Origin: Pseudomonadota bacterium
Lineage (GTDB): Bacteria; Myxococcota_A; UBA796; CAJQPC01
DNA: 64,000 nt
Assembly (NCBI GenBank): GCA_024228935.1
Contig: JAAESX010000090.1
Span: forward strand, 62,001 to 126,000
Reading direction: 5' to 3'
This document shows positions 1 to 8,617 of this stretch, one piece after another (within the stretch, counting starts at the first letter, position 1; each line of letters begins with the position of its first letter). The position numbers and the translations under genes are program-made. The notes under the pieces were generated by a model. That model was given only the letters and a program-made list of their open reading frames with translations, had not been told where the DNA came from and searched no databases.

Positions 1-127
1 GCTCATCCCGGGTCGGGTGACGTTCGTCATCGACCGGAACGGGGTCATCCAGCACGTGTTCGACAGCCAGATCAACGCGAAGAAGCATGTGTCCGAGGCC
101 CTGACGACCGTCAAGCGCCTCAGCTGA
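1..127 (+). CDS. Peroxiredoxin (BCP/PrxQ-type), C-terminal fragment
   Basis: Only the last 41 codons lie in the window (codons begin at base 2, stop TGA at 125-127). The peptide carries the typical end of thioredoxin-fold peroxiredoxins: a strand of the type GRVTFVIDRNGVI followed by a phenylalanine-containing turn and a closing amphipathic helix. Enzymes of this type reduce hydroperoxides in the cytoplasm; the peroxidatic cysteine lies upstream of the window, so activity cannot be judged. The 3' end overlaps the convergent dusA stop by eight bases. The family assignment rests on C-terminal similarity alone; another AhpC/TSA-superfamily member is possible. Confidence 0.7.
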   Translation, partial: LIPGRVTFVIDRNGVIQHVFDSQINAKKHVSEALTTVKRLS

Positions 128-1094
128 CGTGGTCGAGTGCGTCGGTCAGCACGCTGGCCGGTGCCCCCTTGCCGAACGCGTTCTCAGCCAGGTGCCGCCT
201 GTACTTGCGTCCCCCGGGAACGCCCTTGAACAGCCCTTGCAGGTGCCGCGCGATGTGCCCCAGGCGATGGCCCTCTCGGAGCTGCGCGTCGGCGTAGACC
301 GCCATGCCACGGACCACGTCATGGCGTGACACCGCGCGCTCTTCGGCGCCGAAGAAGGCCTGGTCGACCCCGGCGAACGACATCGGGTCGTCGTAGGCGG
401 CGCGTCCGATCATCACGGCGTCGACCTGCTGCAGGTGCTCGGCGATGCCGCTGGCCACGATGCCGCCGTTGATCTCGATGTCGAGCCCGGCTCGTTCGCG
501 CTTGAGTCGGTGGACGTCCTCGTACCGGAGCGGCGGCACGTTCCGGTTCTCCTTCGGCGAGAGGCCCTTCAGCCAGGCCTTCCGCGCGTGCACGCTGAAC
601 CGGTCGCAGCCGGCCTCGGCCACCACGTCGACGAATGCGAGCATCGCCTCATAGCTGTCCTGGTCGTCGAAGCCGATACGGTGCTTGACCGTGACCGGGA
701 GCGAGCAGGCCGAGCGCATCGCCCGGACCGCCGCGGCGACCCGGGGAGCGTCGCCCATCAGGCAGACGCCGAAGTTGCCGTTCTGCACCCGGTCCGAGGG
801 ACACCCGACGTTCAGATTGACCTCGTCGTAGCCCCAGTCCTCGGCCAGCGATGCGCATCGGGCCAGCGCCCGAGGGTCGTCTCCGCCGAGCTGCAGCGCG
901 ATGGGGTGCTCCACCTCGGAGAAGTCCAGGTGCCGCCGGACGTCGCCGTGCAGCAGCGCGCCCGTCGTGACCATCTCGGTGTACAGCAGCGTGCGGCGCG
1001 AGATCTGCCGCATCAGCACGCGGAAGTGCCGATCCGTGCGGTCCATCATCGGCGCGACCGAGACCGGCGCGATGGAGCCTCGCTTGTCGCTCAT
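120..1094 (-). CDS. dusA: tRNA-dihydrouridine(20/20a) synthase DusA
   Basis: FMN enzyme that reduces uridine to dihydrouridine in the tRNA D-loop. The 324-residue protein has normal length. Diagnostic motifs are APMMDRTDRHFR (about 14-25), NLNVGCPSDR (93-102) with the catalytic Cys98, KHRIGFD (137-143) binding FMN phosphate/substrate, and HARKAWLKGLSPKENR (169-184), which is specific to the DusA subgroup rather than DusB/DusC. The start ATG at 1094 overlaps the dapB stop by four bases, so it is the last gene of a porin-dapA-dapB-dusA run. Nothing in the sequence suggests a functional link to lysine synthesis beyond shared transcription. Confidence 0.95.
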   Translation of the reverse strand: MSDKRGSIAPVSVAPMMDRTDRHFRVLMRQISRRTLLYTEMVTTGALLHGDVRRHLDFSEVEHPIALQLGGDDPRALARCASLAEDWGYDEVNLNVGCPSDRVQNGNFGVCLMGDAPRVAAAVRAMRSACSLPVTVKHRIGFDDQDSYEAMLAFVDVVAEAGCDRFSVHARKAWLKGLSPKENRNVPPLRYEDVHRLKRERAGLDIEINGGIVASGIAEHLQQVDAVMIGRAAYDDPMSFAGVDQAFFGAEERAVSRHDVVRGMAVYADAQLREGHRLGHIARHLQGLFKGVPGGRKYRRHLAENAFGKGAPASVLTDALDHVS

Positions 1095-1831
1095 CCGAGT
1101 CCGAGCACGTCCCGCATCGTGTACAGGCCGGGCTCCTGGGTGGCGGCCCAGCGTGCGGCGCGCAGGGCACCGGACGCGAAGGCCTGACGCGACGTGGCCA
1201 GGTGCGACAGGGAGAGCCGCTCGCCAGCACCGGCCAGGTAGACCGTGTGCTCGCCCGCGACGTCTCCGCCACGGATGGCGTGAAAGCCGATCTCGTCCGT
1301 CGTCCGAGGGCCGACGTCGCCGATGCGTCCGTGGACCGCGATCTCCTCGAGGTCCTGGTCGCGGCCCGAGGCGGCGGCGCGTCCAAGCGTCAGCGCGGTC
1401 CCGCTGGGGGCGTCGCGCTTGAAGCCGTGGTGCATCTCGAGGATCTCGAGGTGGTAGTCGGGCAAGGCGCGAGCGGCCTGCTCGACCAGCCCGATGAGCA
1501 GGTTCACGCCGGTCGAGAAGTTGGTCGCGACGACGGTGGGAGCGCGCGTCGCGTGTGCCCGGAGCGCCGAGATCTGCTCGGGGCCGAGGCCCGTCGTGCC
1601 GACGACCAGGGCCTGGTCATCGTTGACGACGCTCAGCAGGTGGCTGGTCCCTTCGGGCAGCGAGAAGTCGATGATGACGCTGGCCGTGTCGAGCACCCCG
1701 GGCGCGAGCGAGGGGAACGCCGCGTCGACGTCGGTCGCGCCCGCGAGCGTCAGATCCGAGGACTCCATGATGCCGGCGACGAGCAGCATGCCCATCCGGC
1801 CGGCCGCGCCGTTGACGCCGATGGGGGTCAC
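1091..1831 (-). CDS. dapB: 4-hydroxy-tetrahydrodipicolinate reductase
   Basis: NAD(P)H-dependent reductase of the diaminopimelate/lysine pathway, acting on the product of DapA. 246 residues, slightly short but complete. The Rossmann motif GVNGAAGRMG is at 5-14, GTTGL at 78-82, and the substrate-binding/catalytic block EMHHGFKRDAPSGTA at about 132-146 includes the His-His pair, Lys138 and the APSGTA loop. The ATG at 1831 overlaps the dapA stop by four bases (ATGA), showing translational coupling, and its own stop overlaps dusA in the same way. Cytoplasmic; feeds peptidoglycan and lysine synthesis. Confidence 0.96.
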   Translation of the reverse strand: MTPIGVNGAAGRMGMLLVAGIMESSDLTLAGATDVDAAFPSLAPGVLDTASVIIDFSLPEGTSHLLSVVNDDQALVVGTTGLGPEQISALRAHATRAPTVVATNFSTGVNLLIGLVEQAARALPDYHLEILEMHHGFKRDAPSGTALTLGRAAASGRDQDLEEIAVHGRIGDVGPRTTDEIGFHAIRGGDVAGEHTVYLAGAGERLSLSHLATSRQAFASGALRAARWAATQEPGLYTMRDVLGLG

Positions 1832-2670
1832 TCGAGGCCGTCCAGCAGGCCGGCGGGGGGAGTCGACAGCGCGGGGGCGAGTGGAAGGCGGACCTCGCTC
1901 GTGCAGAGGCCCATCGCCGCCATCGCCGCCTTGCAGGGCACCGGGTTGCTGTCGGCGAACAGGTAGTGCACCAGCGGCATCAGCCGGTGGTGGAGCCGCT
2001 CGGCGGTCGCCCGGTCACCGGCCAGCGCCGCAGCGCAGAGCTTCGAGGTCATCTTCGGTGCCACGTTGCTGACGACGCTGATGACGCCGTTGCCGCCGCA
2101 CATCACCAGCGGCATGAACGTGAAGTCGTCCCCGCTCAGGATGTCGCGGTCGGTGCGCTCGCGCAGGTCCGAGCCGAAGCCGACATCGCCCGTGGCCTCC
2201 TTGACCGCGATGACGCCATCGAGGTTCGTCAGCTCGGCCAGCAGCTCGAGTGACAGCCGCTGACCCGTGCGTCCGGGCACGTGGTAGACGACGAGCGGCA
2301 GCCCGACCTCGGCCACGGCCTGGATGTGGGCGATGTGGCCGCGCCGGTTGGGCTTGTTGTAGTACGGGAAGACCAGCAGCCCGGCGTCGACGCCCAGCTC
2401 CTGGGCCCGAGCCGCGTTCGCGACGCTGGACACCGTGTTGTTCGTGCCGATGCCGGCGGTCACGGGAGCGCCCTCGGCCACCGAGACGGCGGTCCGGAGG
2501 CAGTCCTCCCACTCGCCGTGGATCAGCGTGGGCGTCTCGCCGGTGGTCCCGCAGGGGACGAGCCCCGTCACGCCGCCGTCCAGCTGACGACGCGCCAGGC
2601 GCGCGTAGGCGTCGAGGTCGACGCGTCCGTCGACGAATGGAGTGACGAGCGCCGTGTGGACGCCCTGCAC
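1828..2670 (-). CDS. dapA: 4-hydroxy-tetrahydrodipicolinate synthase
   Basis: Condenses pyruvate with aspartate semialdehyde, first committed step of diaminopimelate/lysine synthesis. The reading frame is open far upstream, but the family's N-terminus (GVHTALVTPF) fixes the start at GTG 2670, two bases after the stop of the upstream barrel protein. The resulting 280 residues fit the family. Seen motifs: GTTGE (41-45), Tyr129 with VPGRTG (131-136), and the Schiff-base lysine in VIAVKEATG (Lys157). The usual YNVPGRT is YHVPGRT here, a mild substitution. Overlaps dapB by four bases. Confidence 0.95.
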   Translation of the reverse strand: MQGVHTALVTPFVDGRVDLDAYARLARRQLDGGVTGLVPCGTTGETPTLIHGEWEDCLRTAVSVAEGAPVTAGIGTNNTVSSVANAARAQELGVDAGLLVFPYYNKPNRRGHIAHIQAVAEVGLPLVVYHVPGRTGQRLSLELLAELTNLDGVIAVKEATGDVGFGSDLRERTDRDILSGDDFTFMPLVMCGGNGVISVVSNVAPKMTSKLCAAALAGDRATAERLHHRLMPLVHYLFADSNPVPCKAAMAAMGLCTSEVRLPLAPALSTPPAGLLDGLE

Positions 2671-2672
2671 GG

Positions 2673-4031
2673 CTAGAAGTCCGCCGTGAGCATCAGGCGA
2701 CCGCCGAACGTCGCGGCGTCGAAGCCACCACCCAGCTCGTCGTGCTCGTAGTTCTCGTAGTAGGGACCGGGCAGGAACACGCCGCCCATGGCCTCGGCCG
2801 AGAAGTGCTCGAAGGGGGTGTAGGTGAGGCCGAGGTCGACCTCCATCCCGTAGCCGCGGTTGCCGGTCTCGGTCTCTTCGACCTGGAGCGCGCGCGCCGC
2901 GATGTAGCTGGCCTTCGCCGCCAGGTCCGGGCGGAGCTGGTAGCCCACCTCGGGGCGGATGTAGAGCACGTTGCTCATGCCGTCGCCGGTGCGGACCGCG
3001 TCGTAGTCGCGGCCAGCGTTGGCCTCGTTGACGACGCCCGGAGCCAGGATGGGCATCGGCTCCTCGAACATCATCAGCGCGACGTTGTGGTCCCGATCGA
3101 ACTGGAAGTCCCGCAGGACGTTGTCCGTCGGATCCGTGTCGCCGGTGCCGAGGCCGAACTGCAGGCCACCGTGGATCTTGTCCACGTCGATGGTGCCGTC
3201 GAGGACGAGGCCGCCCGCGATCACCTGGATGTCGTTGACGCCCGTGTCGAGATCGCCGCGGCCGAAGACGCCGACGAACTCGGCGTCGACGTTGGCGGGG
3301 CCGAGCTCGATGTGGCCCCACAGGCTGCCGTTGTAGGCGCGGAAGCCGGGGTTCCGCTGGAAGCGGTACCGGTTGTAGAGACCGAGCGCCATCGTCTCGG
3401 TCTGCCAGGCGACGGCCAGGTCGGTGGCCTGCATCTGGTCGTCGGCTTCGCCGCTGGTCTCGAGCAGTCCCTCGTGGATCAGCTCGTAGGCGCCCATGAC
3501 GTAGACGGGGCCGGCCCGGGTCGTGAACTGGACGCGGTCGCCCGTGTCACCGTACTCGTCGGTGGCGTCGAGGCCGTCGTTGAACAGGAGCCCGACGCCC
3601 CAGTCGACCGGCATGCGACCGAAGCGAAGGCGGCCATAGTCCGTGTAGACGTCGGCGTAGGCCCGCGTCACCTGGATGTTCTGCAGGTAGCTGGTGCCGT
3701 CGTCGGCGTCGCCGTAGGGCGAGACACCGTCAGCGTAGGCGAGCGCGATCGCCTGGCCGTCGACCGGGTTGACCCAGGTGTTCGGCGAGTCACCGAAGAC
3801 CGTCGTCGGCAGCATGTCGACCTGGGCGAACACGCCGACACGGCTGCTGGCGTGGATGGCGGGCATCAGACGCAGGCGGTGGTCGATGAAGCTCGTCGCA
3901 CCCAGCGCGTTCGGGTTCGTGTCCGAGAGCGACAGGTTGTCGTAGTAGAGCGCCCGGGCGCGGTAGTGCCCGGAGAAGTCGACCTCAGCGGCATCGGCGG
4001 GGGTCGAGAACATCAGCATCAGCGGGATCAA
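2673..4031 (-). CDS. Putative outer-membrane beta-barrel (porin-like) protein
   Basis: 452 residues with a short secretion signal (MIPLMLMFSTPADA, cleavage before or after the next Ala) followed by alternating hydrophobic/polar strands (for example RLRFGRMPVDWGVGLLF) and a C-terminal strand ending in Phe (GRLMLTADF), the usual barrel-assembly signal. No specific porin family is recognised. Start is TTG at 4031 with GGAG eight bases upstream; in-frame ATGs at 4019 and 4013 would delete much of the signal. A TAAGCC box at 4056-4061 (minus strand) is a plausible -10. It is two bases upstream of dapA, so an envelope gene leads the lysine operon. Confidence 0.7.
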   Translation of the reverse strand: MIPLMLMFSTPADAAEVDFSGHYRARALYYDNLSLSDTNPNALGATSFIDHRLRLMPAIHASSRVGVFAQVDMLPTTVFGDSPNTWVNPVDGQAIALAYADGVSPYGDADDGTSYLQNIQVTRAYADVYTDYGRLRFGRMPVDWGVGLLFNDGLDATDEYGDTGDRVQFTTRAGPVYVMGAYELIHEGLLETSGEADDQMQATDLAVAWQTETMALGLYNRYRFQRNPGFRAYNGSLWGHIELGPANVDAEFVGVFGRGDLDTGVNDIQVIAGGLVLDGTIDVDKIHGGLQFGLGTGDTDPTDNVLRDFQFDRDHNVALMMFEEPMPILAPGVVNEANAGRDYDAVRTGDGMSNVLYIRPEVGYQLRPDLAAKASYIAARALQVEETETGNRGYGMEVDLGLTYTPFEHFSAEAMGGVFLPGPYYENYEHDELGGGFDAATFGGRLMLTADF

Positions 4032-4082
4032 AGCGGCACTCCACGAACGTGCCCGGGCTTATCCCACTGACCGCACCCCGGC

Positions 4083-4325
4083 TCAGAACATGCGCTGGGC
4101 GCGCTCCATGGACATCGTCCCGGACTTGGTCTCCCAATACGACGACTCGCCCTCGCTTACTTCAGGCGTGTGGATCAGCTTGAAGCGGATGAGCTTCATC
4201 GCAATCGCGACCGGGGCCACGGCCAGCCAGTAGACGCCGCTCATCAGGACGAAGTTCTGCGCCGAGATGATCTTGTGGGCGACCTTCTTCCAGCCGCGCC
4301 AGATCGACTTCATCGTCGCGAGCAT
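4083..4325 (-). CDS. Small membrane protein, partner of DUF5989
   Basis: 80 residues from ATG 4325 (a second ATG at 4313 would remove four residues). An N-terminal basic amphipathic stretch (KSIWRGWKKVAHK) is followed by one or two membrane segments (about 25-50, NFVLMSGVYWLAVAPVAIAM) and a polar tail ending ERAQRMF. It resembles the short membrane proteins often encoded beside DUF5989 and carbamoyltransferase genes in glycan or secondary-metabolite loci (SxtJ-like neighbourhood); that resemblance is from memory and not decisive. It starts two bases after the DUF5989 stop. Role unknown, likely assembly or anchoring of a membrane complex. Confidence 0.6.
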   Translation of the reverse strand: MLATMKSIWRGWKKVAHKIISAQNFVLMSGVYWLAVAPVAIAMKLIRFKLIHTPEVSEGESSYWETKSGTMSMERAQRMF

Positions 4326-4327
4326 CG

Positions 4328-4516
4328 CTAGAACACCGTGTAGATGAAGGGTAGGACGGGGCTCGCCTCGGCCCACAGGATGAACGCGACCATCAGGACC
4401 AGGACGACCACGATCGGCGTCATCCACCAGGCCTTCTCGTGGACGATGAACTCCCAGAACTCGCGGAGGAGACCGCGCTGCTGCTGGGGGAGCTGGGGCT
4501 TGCTTTCTTCGGACAT
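4328..4516 (-). CDS. DUF5989 family single-pass membrane protein
   Basis: 62 residues: a polar N-terminus, the motif LLREFWEFIVHEKAWWMTPI, then one long hydrophobic helix (about 33-51, IVVVLVLMVAFILWA) and a short tail ending FIYTVF. This layout matches the DUF5989 family, found next to carbamoyltransferases and polysaccharide genes; function is not known. The ATG at 4516 is exactly six bases after a TAAGCT box (4523-4528, minus), so the gene may have its own leaderless promoter even though it follows the glycosyltransferase gene by 20 bases. Confidence 0.75.
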   Translation of the reverse strand: MSEESKPQLPQQQRGLLREFWEFIVHEKAWWMTPIVVVLVLMVAFILWAEASPVLPFIYTVF

Positions 4517-4528
4517 GGCGGGAGCTTA
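4517..4528 (-). promoter_or_regulatory. Putative leaderless promoter (-10 TAAGCT) for the DUF5989 gene
   Basis: On the minus strand TAAGCT is followed by six bases and then the ATG at 4516. With the usual six to seven bases between -10 and transcription start, the transcript would begin at or next to the A of ATG. No clear -35 or Shine-Dalgarno is visible. The same arrangement recurs elsewhere in the window. Confidence 0.4.
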
Positions 4529-4536
4529 CCGCACGC

Positions 4537-5469
4537 TCAACCGACCGCCCACCAATCGCGGGTCTCCACCAGATCGGGGGCGATCGCGCACAGCCTCGCC
4601 CGAACGCGGGGCAAGGCCGAGCGGGGCACGGCGACCAACAGCACGTGGAACTGCAGCGAGGTGAGCTCGTGGATCGAGCGGATCGGCAGCCCGCGGCGCT
4701 CGCCCCCGGACTTGATGTCGAAGACGCCCGCGAGCTCCCCGCCGTACGCCTCGATGCAGCGCATCCAGGCGCGCCCCTTCTTGCCGGCGCCGTAGATCGC
4801 GACGCGGCGTCCCTTCAGTCGAGGGCCGAGGAACGCCTCGCGAGCCCGGCGGAAGGCCTCGCGCGAGTACATCTCATGCGTGCGGGTCAGTCGGTTCTCC
4901 CGATCGCGGATGACGAGCACCTCGTGATCGACGTTGGCGAGTCGACCGCCGGCGCGGACGAGGCGCAGCCACAGGTCGTAGTCCTCGGGGATCGGCTCGC
5001 CCCGGCAGGTCCCGCGGTAGCCGTCGATGGCCTGCACCGCGGCGGCCCGGAAGGTCACCGCGGGGTGGAACATCGGGCTCTCGACCAGCAGATCACGCAT
5101 CGGATCGCCCGCGTTGACCTGGTCGACGTACGTCCGCATGCCGTCGTAGGCGGTCTCGATGCGAGCGCGTCCTCCGACCGCGACCAGGCCGGGGTCGGCC
5201 TCCAGGGCGGCGAGCTGGGCGTCGATGCGCCCGGGCAGCGCGATGTCGTCGGCGTCCAGGCGAGCGATGAACTCCCCACGGCACACAGCCCGACCGCGCT
5301 CCAGCGCCGCGACGATGCCGCGAGGAGGCTGTCGGATGGCGCCGGGCACCGGCTCGCGGCTGCCGTCGTCGACGATCACGACCTCGTCGTTCGGGCCGAG
5401 CTCGATGCTCGCCAGCGCCTCGTCGAGCGGATGGTCCCGCACCGGGATCAGCCAGGAGACGCGGATCAT
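4537..5469 (-). CDS. Family 2 glycosyltransferase with C-terminal Rossmann-like domain
   Basis: 310 residues. The N-terminal GT-A fold has VIVDDGS (31-37) binding the nucleotide sugar and LDADD (71-75) as the metal-binding DXD-type motif, followed by an acceptor-side block (IPEDYDLWLRLVRAGG). From about residue 212 a second domain begins with RRVAIYGAGKKGRAW, a glycine-rich nucleotide-binding turn like that in C-terminal parts of some sugar-modifying enzymes. The domain might modify or sense the sugar donor. ATG 5469 overlaps the upstream membrane glycosyltransferase stop by four bases, so both likely act on the same glycan at the inner membrane. Confidence 0.85.
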   Translation of the reverse strand: MIRVSWLIPVRDHPLDEALASIELGPNDEVVIVDDGSREPVPGAIRQPPRGIVAALERGRAVCRGEFIARLDADDIALPGRIDAQLAALEADPGLVAVGGRARIETAYDGMRTYVDQVNAGDPMRDLLVESPMFHPAVTFRAAAVQAIDGYRGTCRGEPIPEDYDLWLRLVRAGGRLANVDHEVLVIRDRENRLTRTHEMYSREAFRRAREAFLGPRLKGRRVAIYGAGKKGRAWMRCIEAYGGELAGVFDIKSGGERRGLPIRSIHELTSLQFHVLLVAVPRSALPRVRARLCAIAPDLVETRDWWAVG

Positions 5470-6833
5470 TCGACCGAGTAGCTCGCCGACAGCGCCGGGA
5501 TCTCGTGGTCGGTGCCCCCGAAGTCGACGGTGACGATGCCGCGCCCTTCCTCGAGGACCTCGCGCTCCTGGCCCTCGCGTCGCAGGTACGGGCCCAGGTG
5601 GTAGCCCCAGCCGTGCGTCGTCTGGATCGAGCAGGGGATCGCGGGGGGATCGACGAGCAGGACAGGGCCGGGCGCGTGGGCGTCGAGCAGGGCCGTGACG
5701 TCGGCGTAGCCCAGGTCGTCCTCGCTCGGTGGTCGGAGCCAGACCTGTACGCAGCCCGGGTGGAACGCCTCGGCGCGGGGTGAGGGGCCGGCGAGTCCGA
5801 CGTCGGCGAACGAGACCCACGCGGTCCAGGCCGCGCCGAGCAGGACGGCTGGAGCGAGCCGCGGGCGGGCATGCACGGCGGCCGCGATGAAGAGGCCCAC
5901 GGCCGGGAGCAGGGGGATGAGCAGTCGGTCGTACTTCTTGGGGACGAGCGTCATCAGCAGGATGCCGCCGACCAGCCAGGCGAGCCCGACGACGACCGCG
6001 CCGCGGCCACGAGGTCGTCCCGCCGCGACACCGGCGCCGACGAGGAGAGCGAGCCAGACCGGACCCAGCGCGGGCTGCCAGAGCGCCAGCCAGTAGTAGG
6101 CGAGGTGGTCGAGCGGGCTGCCCGGGTACCCGACGGACGAGCCCGCGTACGCGAGCTGATCGGCGACGTTCCCGATGTACCAGGGGGCTGCCAGCGCGGC
6201 GCCGAGCGGCAGCCACAGCAGGCTGCGATGCGGACGCAACAGGATGCCGACGGGGAGCGCGGCGTACAGGACGAACGTCTGCTTGGTCAGGAGGCCCGCC
6301 GCGAGCGCCAAGCCCAGGAACGCGGCCGAGCCAGCGCCCGGTCGACGTCTCTGCCAGGCCGCCGCGGCGATGGCCAGCGCGACGGACGCAGCCAGCGCGC
6401 CCTCGGGCATGAAGTGACGCGAGACCCCCACCGACAACGGCAGGAAGAGCACCGCGGCCCCGCCGACCAGGGCGCCGTTCCGGGCTCCGAGGGACCACGC
6501 GGCCGCGGCCACGGCTCCGCCGGCGACGACCAGGAACAGCAGGTTGATGGCCCGCACCCCGGCTCGTCCGGGCTGGCCTCCGCCGTTCAGGTGCCACCAG
6601 GCTCCGACGGCGGCGGGGTAGGCGCTCGGGTAGTCGCCCATGTCCTCCCAGAGCGCCCGCTGCACGAAGTCGGCGGGTCGACCCGAGGTCAGGTCCCAGA
6701 CGAACATCTCGGCCGCGCCGACGTGGCCTTCCTCGTCCCCGTCGCGGACGAGCCGATCCTGGCCGAGCCAGGTGAGGTTCAGAGCCAGGAACGCGATGAG
6801 GAGCGCTGCGCCGACGCCCGCCGACCACCGCAT
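5466..6833 (-). CDS. Membrane glycosyltransferase (GT83/ArnT-like, PMT fold)
   Basis: 455 residues, about ten membrane helices. The first periplasmic loop carries the acidic motif DGDEEGHVGAAEMF near residues 31-44, equivalent to the DE catalytic region of GT-C enzymes that move sugars from a polyprenyl-phosphate carrier. Later motifs (GLLTKQTF; VPKKYDRLLIPLLPA with a KYDRL loop) match the dolichyl-phosphate mannosyltransferase/ArnT superfamily. A soluble C-terminal tail of about 110 residues follows. Start ATG 6833 overlaps the preceding stop by one base (TGATG). Likely adds a sugar to a lipid-linked or surface glycan. Confidence 0.8.
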   Translation of the reverse strand: MRWSAGVGAALLIAFLALNLTWLGQDRLVRDGDEEGHVGAAEMFVWDLTSGRPADFVQRALWEDMGDYPSAYPAAVGAWWHLNGGGQPGRAGVRAINLLFLVVAGGAVAAAAWSLGARNGALVGGAAVLFLPLSVGVSRHFMPEGALAASVALAIAAAAWQRRRPGAGSAAFLGLALAAGLLTKQTFVLYAALPVGILLRPHRSLLWLPLGAALAAPWYIGNVADQLAYAGSSVGYPGSPLDHLAYYWLALWQPALGPVWLALLVGAGVAAGRPRGRGAVVVGLAWLVGGILLMTLVPKKYDRLLIPLLPAVGLFIAAAVHARPRLAPAVLLGAAWTAWVSFADVGLAGPSPRAEAFHPGCVQVWLRPPSEDDLGYADVTALLDAHAPGPVLLVDPPAIPCSIQTTHGWGYHLGPYLRREGQEREVLEEGRGIVTVDFGGTDHEIPALSASYSVE

Positions 6834-8617
6834 CAGATGGCGCCGTTCAGCACGAACCAGATCGAGCCGGCCGCGGCCAGGACGGGCGCGGCGTGGCGCA
6901 CGATGGGCCCGCCGATGGGGGCCGCGTTGGCTCCGACGGCGACCGCCGCCAGCGCCACGCCCGGCAGGAAGTAGTGGCTGCTGAAGTGGTCGATGGTGCA
7001 GAGGAACAGCGAGTAGACGAACGCGGATCCCAGGACATAGCGAGCGCCGCGGGACAGCCCCGGGAGGGCCAGCAGCAGGCTGAAGCCGGAGTACCGGAGC
7101 CACGACAGGTAGAACTCGGGAGGACGCTTCCAGATCGGAGGCGCCTCCTGGTTGTTGTCGAAGTGCTCGGGCACCGTCTCGAACCACAGGATCTCGAGCC
7201 AGTGGGCGAACGTGTCGGACAACATCGCGGCCACGGCGAAGGCCCCTGCGACGATGCCGACGATGCTCCAGGTCGCCACCAGCTTCTGGCGAGGGAGCTC
7301 CCGGAACACGCCCCAGCTGACGAAGGCGGCGCAGGTCAGGGCGATGGTGCCCGGGTAGCGCAGCAGGCCGGCGATGAGCGCGATGCCCGCGAACCGCAGG
7401 AAGCCCGGCTGTCGGATGGCGGCGATGCCCCCCACGAACGCCGCGGCGTACAGCGAGTCCGGAAAGTTCGAGCTGCCCGGGTCGAGCATGAGCTTGCCGT
7501 GCACCACTGCGGCGAGGCCGGGCAGGATCCACGCGGGCAGGGGGGCGTTCGGAGCCACGACTTCGAGCAGGCGCACCCCGCTGCAGGCCACCAGGACCAG
7601 GACCCAGACGAGCAGCAGGTTGGCGCCGGGGGTGTCGTCGTCGATCAGGAGGGACCCAGCGGCCAGGACCCAGCTCCACAGAGGGGGCTGGTTGATGGTC
7701 ACGTTCCGCTCGGACGCGTTGATCTCGTTGGCCCAGCGCTGGTTCTCGACGATGTTGAGCAGCTGGTAGTAGTGGACGAGCTTGAGCTCGCCTTCGCCGT
7801 CGACCTCCCAGGGGGCGTCGACCGAGGGGAAGACGTAGACGTCGACGGGCTCGTCGCAGGTCACTACCAGCGGCAGGTCGCCCTCGACGACGTCGACGAC
7901 GGCGCCGACCACCCCGCGATCGAGGTAGCGGGGGACCGGTCCCTCGTCCTCGACGACGGTGGGGTCGGACTCGATGGTCCAGGTCTCCTCGCCGATGGTC
8001 AGCTGTGCGCCGATCGGGCCGCGCAGCGCGAACGCCATCCGGCCCTCGCCGGCGATCTGCAGGCTGCCGCCGTCTCCCTTCTCATCGCGCAGCCGGGCCG
8101 CACCGACCTCCTCCCACCCGATGGGCTCGCTGCCGGTCCAGCCGGCTCCGGGCTCCCAGTCGATGGGAGTCTCGGACAGCGACTCGAGCTCTTCGGCGTG
8201 CCACCAGCCGTCCAAGGGCCGGAGCATCACGTCGCGCTGCGTGAACGCCCAGCCGGCCACGAGGACAAACGACATCATCACGCCGAAGCGGGGAGCGAAC
8301 GACGTGGCCAGGGCGCGGTAGTGGCCGCGAGCGAGGACCGTGCCGAGGACGGCCCAGACGGTGCTCATCGCCAGCAGCGTCCAGGCGCCTCCACCGAACG
8401 CGCGGACGGCGAGCAGGCTGGGGACCAGCGCCACGACCGAGACCCAGATGGCGTCGAGGTGGAGCTGCAGGCGGCTCTCGGATCGGGACAGGCGACGCGA
8501 CCAGCCGATGCCCGGGGCCCAGAGGACGGCCGGGACCAGGAAGAGCGCCCGAATCTCCAAGCCCGGGTCGAGCGCGAGGACGACGGCGGCCAGCGCCAGA
8601 CAGACGAGGTGGATCAC
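6833..8617 (-). CDS. Large multi-pass membrane protein, likely glycan-related
   Basis: 594 residues from GTG 8617, which overlaps the cupin stop by four bases (GTGA). Helices at both ends flank a soluble region of about 180 residues (roughly 135-290: an acidic, beta-rich segment with DEPVDVYVFPSVDAPW). The second membrane half contains the block FPDSLYAAAFVGGIAAIRQPG. The topology suggests a GT-C-like enzyme or polymerase/flippase accessory, but no catalytic motif was identified. Its position between a sugar-modifying cupin and a GT83-like enzyme makes a role in surface glycan synthesis likely. Confidence 0.65.
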   Translation of the reverse strand: MIHLVCLALAAVVLALDPGLEIRALFLVPAVLWAPGIGWSRRLSRSESRLQLHLDAIWVSVVALVPSLLAVRAFGGGAWTLLAMSTVWAVLGTVLARGHYRALATSFAPRFGVMMSFVLVAGWAFTQRDVMLRPLDGWWHAEELESLSETPIDWEPGAGWTGSEPIGWEEVGAARLRDEKGDGGSLQIAGEGRMAFALRGPIGAQLTIGEETWTIESDPTVVEDEGPVPRYLDRGVVGAVVDVVEGDLPLVVTCDEPVDVYVFPSVDAPWEVDGEGELKLVHYYQLLNIVENQRWANEINASERNVTINQPPLWSWVLAAGSLLIDDDTPGANLLLVWVLVLVACSGVRLLEVVAPNAPLPAWILPGLAAVVHGKLMLDPGSSNFPDSLYAAAFVGGIAAIRQPGFLRFAGIALIAGLLRYPGTIALTCAAFVSWGVFRELPRQKLVATWSIVGIVAGAFAVAAMLSDTFAHWLEILWFETVPEHFDNNQEAPPIWKRPPEFYLSWLRYSGFSLLLALPGLSRGARYVLGSAFVYSLFLCTIDHFSSHYFLPGVALAAVAVGANAAPIGGPIVRHAAPVLAAAGSIWFVLNGAI

